DNA from: Aliiroseovarius pelagivivens
Lineage (GTDB): Bacteria > Pseudomonadota > Alphaproteobacteria > Rhodobacterales > Rhodobacteraceae
Reading direction: 5' to 3'
Assembly: GCF_900302485.1 (NCBI RefSeq)
Contig: NZ_OMOI01000001.1
Location: forward strand, 2,232,001-2,296,000
DNA length: 64,000 nucleotides
Made by a program: the position numbers and the translations under genes. Every line of letters begins with the position of its first letter. Within the stretch, counting starts at the first letter, position 1. This document shows, one piece after another, positions 52,426-60,919 of the stretch. The notes under the pieces were generated by a model, which saw nothing but the letters and a program-made list of their open reading frames with translations, had not been told where the DNA came from and ran no database searches.

Positions 52426-53239
52426 CTTCTTTCGCTTCATAAAGTGGTAAATAGCTGGGCGGCATCGGACCTTTGTTCCGACCGCCCTGATTCATTTGCT
52501 CCCAAGCATGCGCCAGCACTCCGACGGATCGGGACAAGCAGAAAAGGCCCCGCGATAGGGGCGCAGGGAAGCCAAGTTCGCAGAAAATCACTGCGGTCGC
52601 GCCGTCGATGTTCATCGCGATCGGGCGCCCGCCACGCTGGCGGCCAAGCTCGGCCTGTACCTCTTCGCCAATATCGGCAAACCGCCCGGACACGGTGCCC
52701 TTAGCCGCGGCCTCGCGCACCAGCTGCATCAGCCGTGGCGCGCGTGGATCGACGGGTTTATGAAACCTGTGCCCGAACCCCGAGACAATCTTTCCGTGTT
52801 CAGCACGCCAGTCGTCCAACCCGCTTGTCACGGCCTCGCTCAGCCCCTGCCCCGCGCGCAGCTTGTCCGAGATGCCATAGTAAAGCTCGGCGCATTGTTC
52901 GCCTGCGCCGCCATGCACATCGCCCAGCATGTTCACAGCCGTCGCCATCGCGTTGTTCAGCCCAACCCCGCAGGTCGCCGCCATGCGTGCGGCGGCGATC
53001 GAGGGCGCTTGCGGCCCATGGTCCACGCCTGCAACCAAAGCGGCTTCGAACAGCGCGGCTTCGTCAGCGCTTGGCTTGTCACCGCGCACCATCAACCAGA
53101 TCATCTGGGGGAAGGACACATTGCCGATCAGGTCCTGAATCGGATGGCCGCGAAACGCGATCTTGCCCGGTTCCATATCGATAATCGAGGTGCGCCACCA
53201 ATGGCGCATGGCGTCTGCATCTGAACGGTCATTGGTCAT
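52415..53239 (-). CDS. Citrate-synthase-superfamily lyase (citryl-CoA-lyase-like)
   Basis: 274 residues, far shorter than citrate synthase (about 430), equal to the short citryl-CoA-lyase-like group. The three catalytic residues are present: H109 in DVHGGAGE, H157 in GFGHRFHKPVDPRAP and D212 in NIDGATAV. It should make or break a C-C bond with an acyl-CoA (Claisen type). It overlaps aroE-like by 4 nt. Because an acylating aldehyde dehydrogenase is encoded in the same regulon, it may cleave a 3-hydroxyacyl-CoA to acetyl-CoA plus a keto acid; this is inference. Confidence 0.78.
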   Translation of the reverse strand: MTNDRSDADAMRHWWRTSIIDMEPGKIAFRGHPIQDLIGNVSFPQMIWLMVRGDKPSADEAALFEAALVAGVDHGPQAPSIAAARMAATCGVGLNNAMATAVNMLGDVHGGAGEQCAELYYGISDKLRAGQGLSEAVTSGLDDWRAEHGKIVSGFGHRFHKPVDPRAPRLMQLVREAAAKGTVSGRFADIGEEVQAELGRQRGGRPIAMNIDGATAVIFCELGFPAPLSRGLFCLSRSVGVLAHAWEQMNQGGRNKGPMPPSYLPLYEAKEDDR

Positions 53240-54096
53240 GCCATTTCCTTCCGTTCCTGAGACACAAGATGCTTGAACTGCGCGGTCATCCGTTCGGGCG
53301 AGGCAGTTTGTCCGGTTATCAAGTGAAACGCGGCCGCCGCCTGAAAGATCGCCATGCCAGACCCGTCCATCGTGCGCAGGCGCCGCGACGCTGAGCGCTT
53401 AAGCAGCTCGGTCTGACGCGGGAAATAGATGATGTCAGCGACCCAGCAGGCAGGGGCAAGGCGGTCTGGGTCAAACGACACGCCCGGATGAGCGTCCATC
53501 CCAACGGGGGTCGCATTAACCACACCGCTTAGGCTGGTGGGTTCAGCGCTTTCAAAGTCGCGTGCGACCTGAATATCCGCCCGAGGTCGCGCCGCCTTCA
53601 GCCGCGTGGCGAGTGCCTCGGCACGATCGGTGGACAAGTCGGTTACGCAAAGCGTTCCGCAACCTTGATCAATCAAGGCCAGCGCAACGGCACCGCCCGC
53701 GCCCCCTGCCCCAACCAGCATGACCTTCGCAATCGAGGCCATGGGCATCTCGCTGCGCAGCGCCGACCGGAACCCGACATAATCGGTGTTGTGGCCAATC
53801 CTGCGACCGTTTTCGAACAGGACCGTGTTCACAGCCCCAAGCGCCTGCGCGGTCTCAGAGAGGTCGTGCATCAGCCCGGCGGCGTCTACTTTGAACGGAT
53901 GGGTCACGTTCACGCCGGCCATGCCGTCGGCCTCGGCTTGTCGCAGGATGTCCTTCAAGGGCATCGCGTCATACGGCGCTGTTGCGGTATCAAACCGGCA
54001 ATAGTCATACGAAATGCCCTGAGCTTTCGCCTCGGCCATATGCATGTCCGGGGTTAAAGAACCCCCAATATTCTGTCCAATCAGCGCGGCTTTCAT
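53236..54096 (-). CDS. Shikimate/quinate-dehydrogenase-like enzyme (catabolic type)
   Basis: 286 residues. Substrate-site motif GGSLTPDMH (about 11-19), NVTHPFK with K69, GAVNT, NTDYVGF with D105, and the cofactor loop GAGGAGGAV. The strand after it ends VTDLSTDR: an acidic D153 where NADP-dependent AroE has the basic NRT motif, which predicts NAD+ use. NAD+ and the SLTP form are features of catabolic quinate/shikimate dehydrogenases such as QsuD. It would oxidise shikimate, quinate or an analogue. The gene overlaps its neighbours by 4 nt on both sides. Confidence 0.82.
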   Translation of the reverse strand: MKAALIGQNIGGSLTPDMHMAEAKAQGISYDYCRFDTATAPYDAMPLKDILRQAEADGMAGVNVTHPFKVDAAGLMHDLSETAQALGAVNTVLFENGRRIGHNTDYVGFRSALRSEMPMASIAKVMLVGAGGAGGAVALALIDQGCGTLCVTDLSTDRAEALATRLKAARPRADIQVARDFESAEPTSLSGVVNATPVGMDAHPGVSFDPDRLAPACWVADIIYFPRQTELLKRSASRRLRTMDGSGMAIFQAAAAFHLITGQTASPERMTAQFKHLVSQERKEMA

Positions 54097-55976
54097 GTGC
54101 GCGGTATCCCTGCTGGTCGTTGGTGTTTCATTTGCGCAGCCAAACGGGCGGACGCGTTGCGTGCGCCGTAGCCTGCATAGCTGCGGGTGCGCTGGACGAT
54201 CTCGAAGAAAAAACCTTGAAAGATCGGCTGGCTGTAAATCTGGAAATAGGCCGTGTCTCCCTGCTGGTCGTAAAGGATATTGCCAGCGCGCAACCGCGCG
54301 ATCAGGTCGTCTTCCAACCCGAATTGCGCCTGTAGATCGTCGTAGTAATTGGGCGATATTTCCAATCGCGGGAAGCCATGTACGGCAAGCTGCGCTGAGG
54401 TTTCAAAGATGTCGTCGCTCAGGAAGGCAATATGCTGGACCCCTGCCCCGAACTTGTCGGCTAGGAACGAAGCCGCAAAGGTACGATGCCCTTCGGCACC
54501 GTTCAAATTCAGCCGCACTTCGCCTTCCGGGCTTTCGATCGCTTGACTGTGCACCACACCTGCAGGGTCCGCCACGTCGACAATCGGAGATTTCGCCATC
54601 TCAAAGGTCGAGGTGTAGTAGAGCAGCCAGCTTTGCATTTCCTCGTAGCGCATGGTCTGGGCCACGTGGTCGACACGGCGCAGGCCCGCGGGTTGCGTTG
54701 CTTCGGTTTTGGCGACGGGTTCGAACTCGATATCCCAGACGCGGTGCAGGTCGGATTTCTCGTCAATGAAATGCACCACGTTGCCGCCGACGCCCCGGAT
54801 CGCAGGAATGTCCAATTCGCCCGTACCAACGGGTTGCGAGAACTTCGGCGTGCCAAGCGCGGTTGCGCGCGCGACAGTCTGGTCTGCATCTTTCACCCGC
54901 AACCCCATGTCACAGACGGACGGACCATGGCCGATGAAGGCCGAATGCGCGAAGCCCTCTGTATCGGTGTTCACGACGATGTTGATCGCACCCTGTCGCC
55001 ACAGCTCGACGGATTTTGAGACGTGTTTACGCTCCATCCGGAAACACATGGCCGACAGCATGTCGGTCAGCTCCTTGCCGCTGGTCGCATCCGCCGCGAA
55101 CTCGATAAACTCAAACCCCGAAGTGTAAACAGGCGGCGGAAGGTCGGGGATGTCGAACCGCAGATCAGGATCGCTGCGGGACACCTCGTCCAGCAGGTTC
55201 ACCAGTGCCCGATAGCCATCTTGTGCCAATGTGCGGCCACCCGGGCGCGGACTGTGCTCGTTCACGCGCGCGACCGACCACGCGCCATTGTAACCCGCCC
55301 GCGACAGCACCTTCACGAACCCCGCAAGGTTCAACGACCCCAGACCGGGCAGCATGCCGAAATGTCGTTTCAGGCTGCGAATGGCACCCTGTGCGCGTGG
55401 CGCGTCCGAAAGCTGAACATGAAACACACGGTCCCCCGGAAGGTCGCGCAACTGGGCAGGCTTCGCACCATCTGCCAGCGAGAAGTAGCTGTTCAGCGCG
55501 AGGCCCAGATTGGGGCTGTTGATCCGACTTATCAGGTCCAATGCTTGCGCATCGGTTTGAGCTGAACCCGCCCACGGCAACGCAAGATAGGCCAGACGCA
55601 TCCCACGCGCTTTCGCACGGGCGGCAGCATCTGCAAGGTCTGTTGTGGCCTGTTCAATCGACACTTCCCGACTGGAGGCACCAATCAGCAGAATATCGGT
55701 GCCCAGCGCGCCCATCAGGTCGAATTTACGCTCGAGCCGATCAAAAGCGCGGGTGCGTTCTTCCCCGCCCCACCCTTCGAGATCGTTGAAAGGCTTCAGC
55801 AGGTTGATCGACAGTCCCAATCCCTGCGCCATCTGTGCGACGTCTTCAGCGGACCCGTGAAACCCGGTGAAATCCGGCTCGTGCAGCTCCACAGCGGTAA
55901 ATCCCGCATCCGCGATGACCGAGAGTTTTTCCTCGAGGTCACCGGGGATCGACGTGGTCGAAATTGCAAGTGACAT
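54093..55976 (-). CDS. QuiC-like fusion: degenerate dehydroshikimate-dehydratase domain + HPPD-like domain
   Basis: 627 residues, the length and order of bacterial QuiC1: TIM-barrel 3-dehydroshikimate-dehydratase-like domain (1-275) and HPPD-like VOC domain (285-600). Compared from memory with Pseudomonas QuiC1, the metal ligands E134, D165, Q191 and E239 fall at L131, N162, Q188 and A236 with a constant offset of 3, so three of four are lost, and the active-site histidine of the DSFH motif is F165. The VOC domain keeps its metal triad H437, H515 and E592 (VDHVAQ, GVQHIAF, FFEIVQR). Ordinary dehydroshikimate dehydratase activity is therefore doubtful. ATG 55976 overlaps the dctM stop by 1 nt. 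Confidence 0.75.
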   Translation of the reverse strand: MSLAISTTSIPGDLEEKLSVIADAGFTAVELHEPDFTGFHGSAEDVAQMAQGLGLSINLLKPFNDLEGWGGEERTRAFDRLERKFDLMGALGTDILLIGASSREVSIEQATTDLADAAARAKARGMRLAYLALPWAGSAQTDAQALDLISRINSPNLGLALNSYFSLADGAKPAQLRDLPGDRVFHVQLSDAPRAQGAIRSLKRHFGMLPGLGSLNLAGFVKVLSRAGYNGAWSVARVNEHSPRPGGRTLAQDGYRALVNLLDEVSRSDPDLRFDIPDLPPPVYTSGFEFIEFAADATSGKELTDMLSAMCFRMERKHVSKSVELWRQGAINIVVNTDTEGFAHSAFIGHGPSVCDMGLRVKDADQTVARATALGTPKFSQPVGTGELDIPAIRGVGGNVVHFIDEKSDLHRVWDIEFEPVAKTEATQPAGLRRVDHVAQTMRYEEMQSWLLYYTSTFEMAKSPIVDVADPAGVVHSQAIESPEGEVRLNLNGAEGHRTFAASFLADKFGAGVQHIAFLSDDIFETSAQLAVHGFPRLEISPNYYDDLQAQFGLEDDLIARLRAGNILYDQQGDTAYFQIYSQPIFQGFFFEIVQRTRSYAGYGARNASARLAAQMKHQRPAGIPRT

Positions 55977-57271
55977 TAGCCTTGGTATCCGAAGAGCCTC
56001 GGCAGCCACAGAACCAGATCAGGCGAGAAGAGCAACAGAAGCAGAGCCAGAACCAGCACGGCCAGGAAAGCCCATATTTCTGCGATGATCTCGCGCAGCG
56101 GGATGTCTGTCACCGCGTTGATGACGAAAAGAAGGATGCCGTAAGGTGGCGTGATCAGACCGATCATCGAGTTCACCACGACCAGCACGCCGAAGTGGAC
56201 AAGGTCGATGCCCAGCGCTTCGCAGGTCGGGATGAACAGCGGCACGATTACAAGGATGATCGTCGTCGCGTCCAACACACAGCCCAGCAGCAGGATCAGC
56301 ACGTTGATCGCGATCAGGAACATGATCGGGCTGACGTCAGCGCCTTGCAACAGGGCCGAGATCGACTGCGGGATCTGCTCTTGAATGACGATGAAGTTCA
56401 GGATGAACGCGCCACCGATGACGACCCCAACTGAAGCCGACGACCGGGCGCTGTCGACGAAGACCTGATAGAGTGCTTTGAACGACAGGGCGCGATAGAA
56501 GAGCGCGGCCAGAAGCAGGGCGTAAAAGGCGGCAACCGCAGCGGCTTCGGTCGGCGTGGTGACGCCGCCATAGATACCGTACAGCAGGATTGCGGGCATC
56601 AGAAGTGCCGGGAATGCGTTGGCTGTTTTGCGCGGCAGTTCCTTCAACGGAATGGGATCTTCAAGCGCAAAGTTGCGTTTGCCGGCGAGGTAATAGTTCA
56701 TCGCCATCAGAACCACGCCCATGATCAGGCCGGGCAGAATGCCAGCAAGGAACAGCGAACCGATTGAGGCTTTTGAGACCAGCGCATACAGCACCATAGG
56801 GATCGAGGGCGGGATGATCGGACCGATGGTGGCCGAGGCCGCAGTGATCGCCGCCGCATAGCCGCGGCTATAGCGACCGTCCTTGGTCATCATCTCGATG
56901 ATGATCTTTCCAATGCCCGCCGCATCCGCGACCGCAGACCCGGACATGCCCGAGAAGATAAGCGAGGCGACCACGTTCACATGGCCCAGCCCGCCTTTGA
57001 AGCGCCCCACGGCCGCAACACAGAAATTCAGCAATCGGTCGGTAATCGTGCCCGCATTCATAATGTTCGCTGCGACGATGAACAGCGGCACGGCCAGAAG
57101 GATCGTGCTGCGATAGAAACCTTGCAGGATCTTCTCACCTGCAAGTGCCACATCAAGGCCAGCAAAGCCCAGATAGACGATCGAGGCCAAAAGGATCGAA
57201 TAGCCGATTGGCGTACCGATACCGGCCAACACGAAAAGCGTCAGCAAACAAGACAGAAGTTCGAATGTCAT
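55976..57271 (-). CDS. dctM: TRAP transporter large permease (DctM type)
   Basis: 431 residues, about 12 predicted helices, with typical DctM segments: ASLIFSGMSGSAVADAAGIG, PSIPMVLYALVSKASIGSLF and TPPYGILLFVINAVTDIPL. Transport channel of a Na+-driven TRAP importer. Overlaps dctQ by 4 nt; transcription continues into the QuiC-like gene with 1-nt overlap, so uptake and first catabolic steps are made together. Confidence 0.92.
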   Translation of the reverse strand: MTFELLSCLLTLFVLAGIGTPIGYSILLASIVYLGFAGLDVALAGEKILQGFYRSTILLAVPLFIVAANIMNAGTITDRLLNFCVAAVGRFKGGLGHVNVVASLIFSGMSGSAVADAAGIGKIIIEMMTKDGRYSRGYAAAITAASATIGPIIPPSIPMVLYALVSKASIGSLFLAGILPGLIMGVVLMAMNYYLAGKRNFALEDPIPLKELPRKTANAFPALLMPAILLYGIYGGVTTPTEAAAVAAFYALLLAALFYRALSFKALYQVFVDSARSSASVGVVIGGAFILNFIVIQEQIPQSISALLQGADVSPIMFLIAINVLILLLGCVLDATTIILVIVPLFIPTCEALGIDLVHFGVLVVVNSMIGLITPPYGILLFVINAVTDIPLREIIAEIWAFLAVLVLALLLLLFSPDLVLWLPRLFGYQG

Positions 57272-57822
57272 GATGCGTCTCCGTCATCGCTCTCGTGTTC
57301 GGCCATCTCTTCGACAACCATTTCAAGTTCGGTCTTCGGGGGGCCGTTGCGTAGGACGTCAACGAATAGCCACGCATAACGGGCAGCGACGGCGATCATG
57401 AAGACCGCGTAGACCGAGAAGACATCGCGCAGTGGGATTTTGTTGCCCGTAAACGGATTGCGCACGGTCGAGGTCTTTCGGATTTTCATCCACTCGATGT
57501 AGTCCCAAGTGGGCAGGAACGTATAAAGCATCGCTATCACAATTGCTGCGGCGGCAATTAGGGACATGATTTTTCGAACCCGGCGCGGGACAGACAGATA
57601 GATGATGTCGAATTTCACGTGATCCTGTTCGCGCACTACGAAGGCACAGCTGAAGAAGATCACCCAGACCCACAGGATACCAATCAACTCCAACGTCCAT
57701 CCGGCGGGCGTGAACAGGTATCTCAGCGCGATCTGTAGAAGAAAGGTCAGGAAGATTGCCGCCAGCAAGCCGCCGGCAATCGCTTCTGCAAGACGGGAGA
57801 ACCACTTGAAGGCTTTCTCCAT
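57268..57822 (-). CDS. dctQ: TRAP transporter small permease (DctQ type)
   Basis: 184 residues with four predicted helices. The DctQ signature is visible around WTLELIGILWVWVIFFSCAFVVREQDHVKFDI (split here: WVIFFSCAFVVREQDHVKFD at about 52-71). The C-terminal tail is acidic (VVEEMAEHESDDGD). Sits 27 nt after dctP and overlaps dctM by 4 nt. Confidence 0.9.
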   Translation of the reverse strand: MEKAFKWFSRLAEAIAGGLLAAIFLTFLLQIALRYLFTPAGWTLELIGILWVWVIFFSCAFVVREQDHVKFDIIYLSVPRRVRKIMSLIAAAAIVIAMLYTFLPTWDYIEWMKIRKTSTVRNPFTGNKIPLRDVFSVYAVFMIAVAARYAWLFVDVLRNGPPKTELEMVVEEMAEHESDDGDAS

Positions 57823-57849
57823 GGTCGTTCTCCCTCTTATCAGGCAGGC

Positions 57850-58860
57850 TTAGTTGCCCAGCGCGTTGATTTTCTCAAGCACGCCTTCAGGCCAGCTGGC
57901 TGCGAACTCGGATCCAACATACTGTGCCTGCACGTGGGTGCGGAAGGCTTCCAGATCAGGTTCGTAAACCGACATGCCTTGTTCTTCCAAGAAGGACACA
58001 AGGCTTCCTTCCAGTTCAAGCTGCTTGGCGCGACCGCTTTCGGCAGCAGCATCGGCGGCTTTCTGAACGGTGGCCTGCTGGTCGGCCGACATGCCATCCC
58101 AAACAGCTTTCGACATCGCGATGTAGTTCAGGTCAACAAGGTGCGACGTCAGAACGATCTGTTTGGTCACCTCGTAGAACTTTTTGTCCACAACGGTCGG
58201 CAGCGGGTTGTCCTGACCATCAACGGCGCCGGTCGACAGACCGGTGTAAACTTCCGAGAATGCCATCGGCGTCGGGGCGGCACCCAGAGCGGCGCCCAGG
58301 AACTGCCATGCATCCGTGCCCGGCATACGCAGGTTCACGCCAGCCAGATCTTCCGGCTTCATGACTGTCAGTTCGTCTTTCGACTGGCGCAGGTTCACCT
58401 GACGACGGCCAAGATACATGACCGACAGCAGCTTGATGCCCAGCTCGTCTTCCACCTTGGCTTTGAACGGATCCATCAGCGGATCGTTGAACACGGCAAC
58501 CTGGTGGGCAGCGTCCTGATGGACATAGCCGGTCGCGAAGATCGAGAACTCGGGGAAGAACTGTGCCAGTTCCTGTGCCGAGGCGATCGACATCTCAAGG
58601 TTCCCGCGCGAGATCGCGTCAAGCTCGGTGCCTTGGGCGAAGATCGTACCGTTATAGCTGGGTTGATAGTCAGCGAAGTCTGCAACCATCGGCCCAAAGA
58701 CTTCGGCCATTGCGACCGAACGTTGGTCCGTTTCCGAACCCGAAGTTGCCAGACGCAGTTGGATTTTGTCGGCCGCGAAGCTGGCACCCGATGTGCCAGC
58801 GACAACGCCCGCTGCCACGATGGCAGAAATCGCCGCGCGGCGTGTTAGTTTGGTGATCAT
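57850..58860 (-). CDS. dctP: TRAP transporter substrate-binding protein (DctP type)
   Basis: 336 residues with a signal peptide (about 1-30; TRRAAISAI could use Tat, cleavage ASFAAD). The binding core has GRRQVNLRQSKDE and the DctP arginine in AGVNLRMPGTDAWQFLGAALG (about 165-178), which pairs with a substrate carboxylate, and GLSTGAVDGQDNPLPTV. So the substrate is very likely a carboxylic acid. ATG 58860 has AGGGAGG upstream. First gene of the nine-gene operon running to 49382; the operator palindrome lies 81 bp upstream. Confidence 0.9.
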   Translation of the reverse strand: MITKLTRRAAISAIVAAGVVAGTSGASFAADKIQLRLATSGSETDQRSVAMAEVFGPMVADFADYQPSYNGTIFAQGTELDAISRGNLEMSIASAQELAQFFPEFSIFATGYVHQDAAHQVAVFNDPLMDPFKAKVEDELGIKLLSVMYLGRRQVNLRQSKDELTVMKPEDLAGVNLRMPGTDAWQFLGAALGAAPTPMAFSEVYTGLSTGAVDGQDNPLPTVVDKKFYEVTKQIVLTSHLVDLNYIAMSKAVWDGMSADQQATVQKAADAAAESGRAKQLELEGSLVSFLEEQGMSVYEPDLEAFRTHVQAQYVGSEFAASWPEGVLEKINALGN

Positions 58861-58940
58861 GATTTTCCTCCCTGAATATCGCATTGATCAGCTCGATTGA
58901 AAGCTTTGCCTGATTTTGGATATTTTGCAATATTTTTTGC

Positions 58941-58957
58941 AAAATATCTGATATTTT
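58941..58957. promoter_or_regulatory. GntR-type operator in front of the TRAP operon
   Basis: Perfect 17-bp odd palindrome AAAATATCTGATATTTT, identical to 49316-49332, overlapping the stop of the Gfo gene at 58956. An 8-bp inverted repeat TTTTGCAA (58923-58930) / TTGCAAAA (58937-58944) adjoins it. Confidence 0.78.
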
Positions 58958-60041
58958 ATCCTGCAGCCGCATATTCCCCTTCAGTTTCAATATCTTGACC
59001 GGGGTGAATTTCGACGATTTTACCTGTTTTGCAGGCCGCCTGGATGGCTTCAAGCACCTTCAAGGTGCGCAATCCCTCGCGTCCGGACACCAAGGGATCG
59101 GCCCGCCCCGCAATGACATCGGCGAAATGATGCATCTGATTGACCAGCGGATCCGACGCCTCGCGTATCAGTGTTGTCGCCGCGATTGGCGTCCACCAAT
59201 CGCGCATTCCATCTTGGTGCGTCCATAGCCGCAAATCGGGGACCGACAATGATCCATGCGCGCCCCCAATCATGTAGCAACTCTCGGGCGTCGGCGGGTA
59301 AATCGGGTATTCGTTCGAGGTCAGCTCCCAGCTCCAGGGTGCGACGATACTGTCGGACACCGTGATGGTTCCGATCGCGCCATTTTCGAAACGCAGGACC
59401 GCAGCGGCGACGTCCTCGTTCTCGAACCCGCGCATCGACGGTGCGGACTGCGCCTGTACGCTTTGAACCTCGCCGCACAGGTGCCGGATCAGATCCACGT
59501 CATGCGCCAAGTTCACCGAAATCGGCCCAGCTCCGGCCTTTTTGCGCCATGGCGCTTCATCAAAATAGTGGTCTGGCTTGTAGAACCAGCAATTGACATG
59601 CACCGCGCGCACCTCGCCGATCCCCCCCGCCGAGACAACCTCGTGCGCCTTGCGGATAAGCGGGTTGTGACGTCGGTGATGGCCGACAAGAATCGGTACG
59701 CTATTGGCTTCAGCCTGATCAACAAGCGTCCGCGCCTCACTGGCAGAGGTCGCCAAAGGCTTCTCGACCAAGACCGGGCAACCGTGTCGAACAGCTTCAA
59801 GTCCTTGCTCGACATGAAGCGGAGTGGGCGTTGCCAGAACCAGCCCATCCGGCTTTTGCGCTGCAAACAGGTCTTCGAGCGTGTCAAAACAAGGAACACC
59901 CCTGTCTTGTGCGTACGCACGCCCTTCGTCGCTGGGATCCACCACACCGGACAGGGTCACATGTTTCAGTTGGTTGATGGCATCCGCGTGACGTCGACCA
60001 ACCAAGCCCACCCCAGCGATTGCAATTTGAACAGTCTCCAC
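58956..60041 (-). CDS. Gfo/Idh/MocA-family oxidoreductase (C)
   Basis: 361 residues. VQIAIAGVGLVGRRHADAI dinucleotide motif right after the start, active-site lysine in VLVEKPLATSASEA, and GPISVNLAHDVDLIRHLCGE of the MviM/inositol-dehydrogenase-like branch. GTG 60041 is preferred because AGGGGGGAC lies 8 nt upstream and the motif begins at once; a GTG at 60113 would add 24 unmatched residues. Divergent from the GntR gene and ending at the TRAP operator. Its promoter region contains the third operator copy. Confidence 0.82.
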   Translation of the reverse strand: METVQIAIAGVGLVGRRHADAINQLKHVTLSGVVDPSDEGRAYAQDRGVPCFDTLEDLFAAQKPDGLVLATPTPLHVEQGLEAVRHGCPVLVEKPLATSASEARTLVDQAEANSVPILVGHHRRHNPLIRKAHEVVSAGGIGEVRAVHVNCWFYKPDHYFDEAPWRKKAGAGPISVNLAHDVDLIRHLCGEVQSVQAQSAPSMRGFENEDVAAAVLRFENGAIGTITVSDSIVAPWSWELTSNEYPIYPPTPESCYMIGGAHGSLSVPDLRLWTHQDGMRDWWTPIAATTLIREASDPLVNQMHHFADVIAGRADPLVSGREGLRTLKVLEAIQAACKTGKIVEIHPGQDIETEGEYAAAG

Positions 60042-60144
60042 TGGGACAGTCCCCCCTAGAGGCACAGGAGCGCCTTGATTTTCGTTAACCGACAGAGTCG
60101 CCGGCGTCGTCACCTCACCCTAGGCGCGGCCAACGCAATTTGCA

Positions 60145-60161
60145 ATAATGTCTGATATTTT
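60145..60161. promoter_or_regulatory. GntR-type operator between gfo-C and gntR (degenerate copy)
   Basis: ATAATGTCTGATATTTT matches 15 of 17 positions of the palindrome AAAATATCTGATATTTT and is preceded by TTTGCAA as at the TRAP site. Located 45 bp before the gntR start and 104 bp before gfo-C; fits autoregulation and control of gfo-C. Confidence 0.7.
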
Positions 60162-60205
60162 TTGTTTTAGCGGATTTATTGAGTTATTGTGACCGTATCG
60201 TCAAA

Positions 60206-60916
60206 ATGGTACAAAAAATGGAAAAGCAGAAAAAACCGGATAAAAAAATGAACAAACAATTCGCCACTGTCGGATCGAGCACCTATCAGCGCATCAAGCA
60301 CGACATCATTTTCGGCGAATTGATCCCGGGCGCGAAACTGAAGCTCGAGGCGCTAAAGCAGCGCTACTCGGCCAGCTCATCGACGCTTCGCGAAACCCTT
60401 AATCGTCTCGCTAGCGAAGGGTTCGTCGAAGCGCCCGAACAACGCGGTTTCTTCGTGACCCCCGTCTCTCGTGAAGACCTGATCGAAATCACCGAGCTGC
60501 GTGTGCTGTTGGAATGTCATGCGCTGGAGCAGTCGATCAAGAACGGGGACACCGACTGGGAAGGCAATCTGGTCGCAGCCCATCACAAGCTACACCTGAT
60601 GGAACAACGCATGCTTGCCGGCGATCATTCCGAGAAAGAGATGTGGAAACGTTATGACTGGGAATTCCACCTGGCCATGATCGAGGCGTGTAACTCCAAG
60701 AATTTGCTCTCGCTCCACACGACACTTTACGACAAATACCTGCGCTACCAGATGCTGGTTCTGACGTATCGCGGCGAGGATGCAGTGGTCGAGCACAAGG
60801 CAATGTTTGACGCAGCGCTTGCAAGAGACGCGAGCAAAGCCAAACAGCTGCTTGAAGAGCATATTCGCAACGGTTTGGCGCATACCTTGGCGGCGATGAA
60901 AGCAGAGAGTGAATAA
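60206..60916 (+). CDS. GntR-family regulator, FCD subfamily
   Basis: 236 residues. GntR winged helix at about 20-85 (TYQRIKHDIIFGELIPGAKL, then YSASSSTLRETLNRLASEGF) and an all-helical FCD domain (about 95-230) with metal/ligand-site residues (E in VLLECHALE, D in YDWEFHLAMIEAC, H near VEHKAMFDAAL). ATG 60206 is used, though ATG 60218 and 60248 are possible; none has a strong ribosome site. Likely repressor of the whole 44707-60041 regulon through the shared palindrome, released by a pathway carboxylate. Confidence 0.82.
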   Translation: MVQKMEKQKKPDKKMNKQFATVGSSTYQRIKHDIIFGELIPGAKLKLEALKQRYSASSSTLRETLNRLASEGFVEAPEQRGFFVTPVSREDLIEITELRVLLECHALEQSIKNGDTDWEGNLVAAHHKLHLMEQRMLAGDHSEKEMWKRYDWEFHLAMIEACNSKNLLSLHTTLYDKYLRYQMLVLTYRGEDAVVEHKAMFDAALARDASKAKQLLEEHIRNGLAHTLAAMKAESE

Positions 60917-60919
60917 GGG

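Noticed and set aside
54093..55976. Straight call of 3-dehydroshikimate dehydratase (quiC)
   Set aside because: Three of four metal ligands appear substituted, so the enzymatic name was not given.
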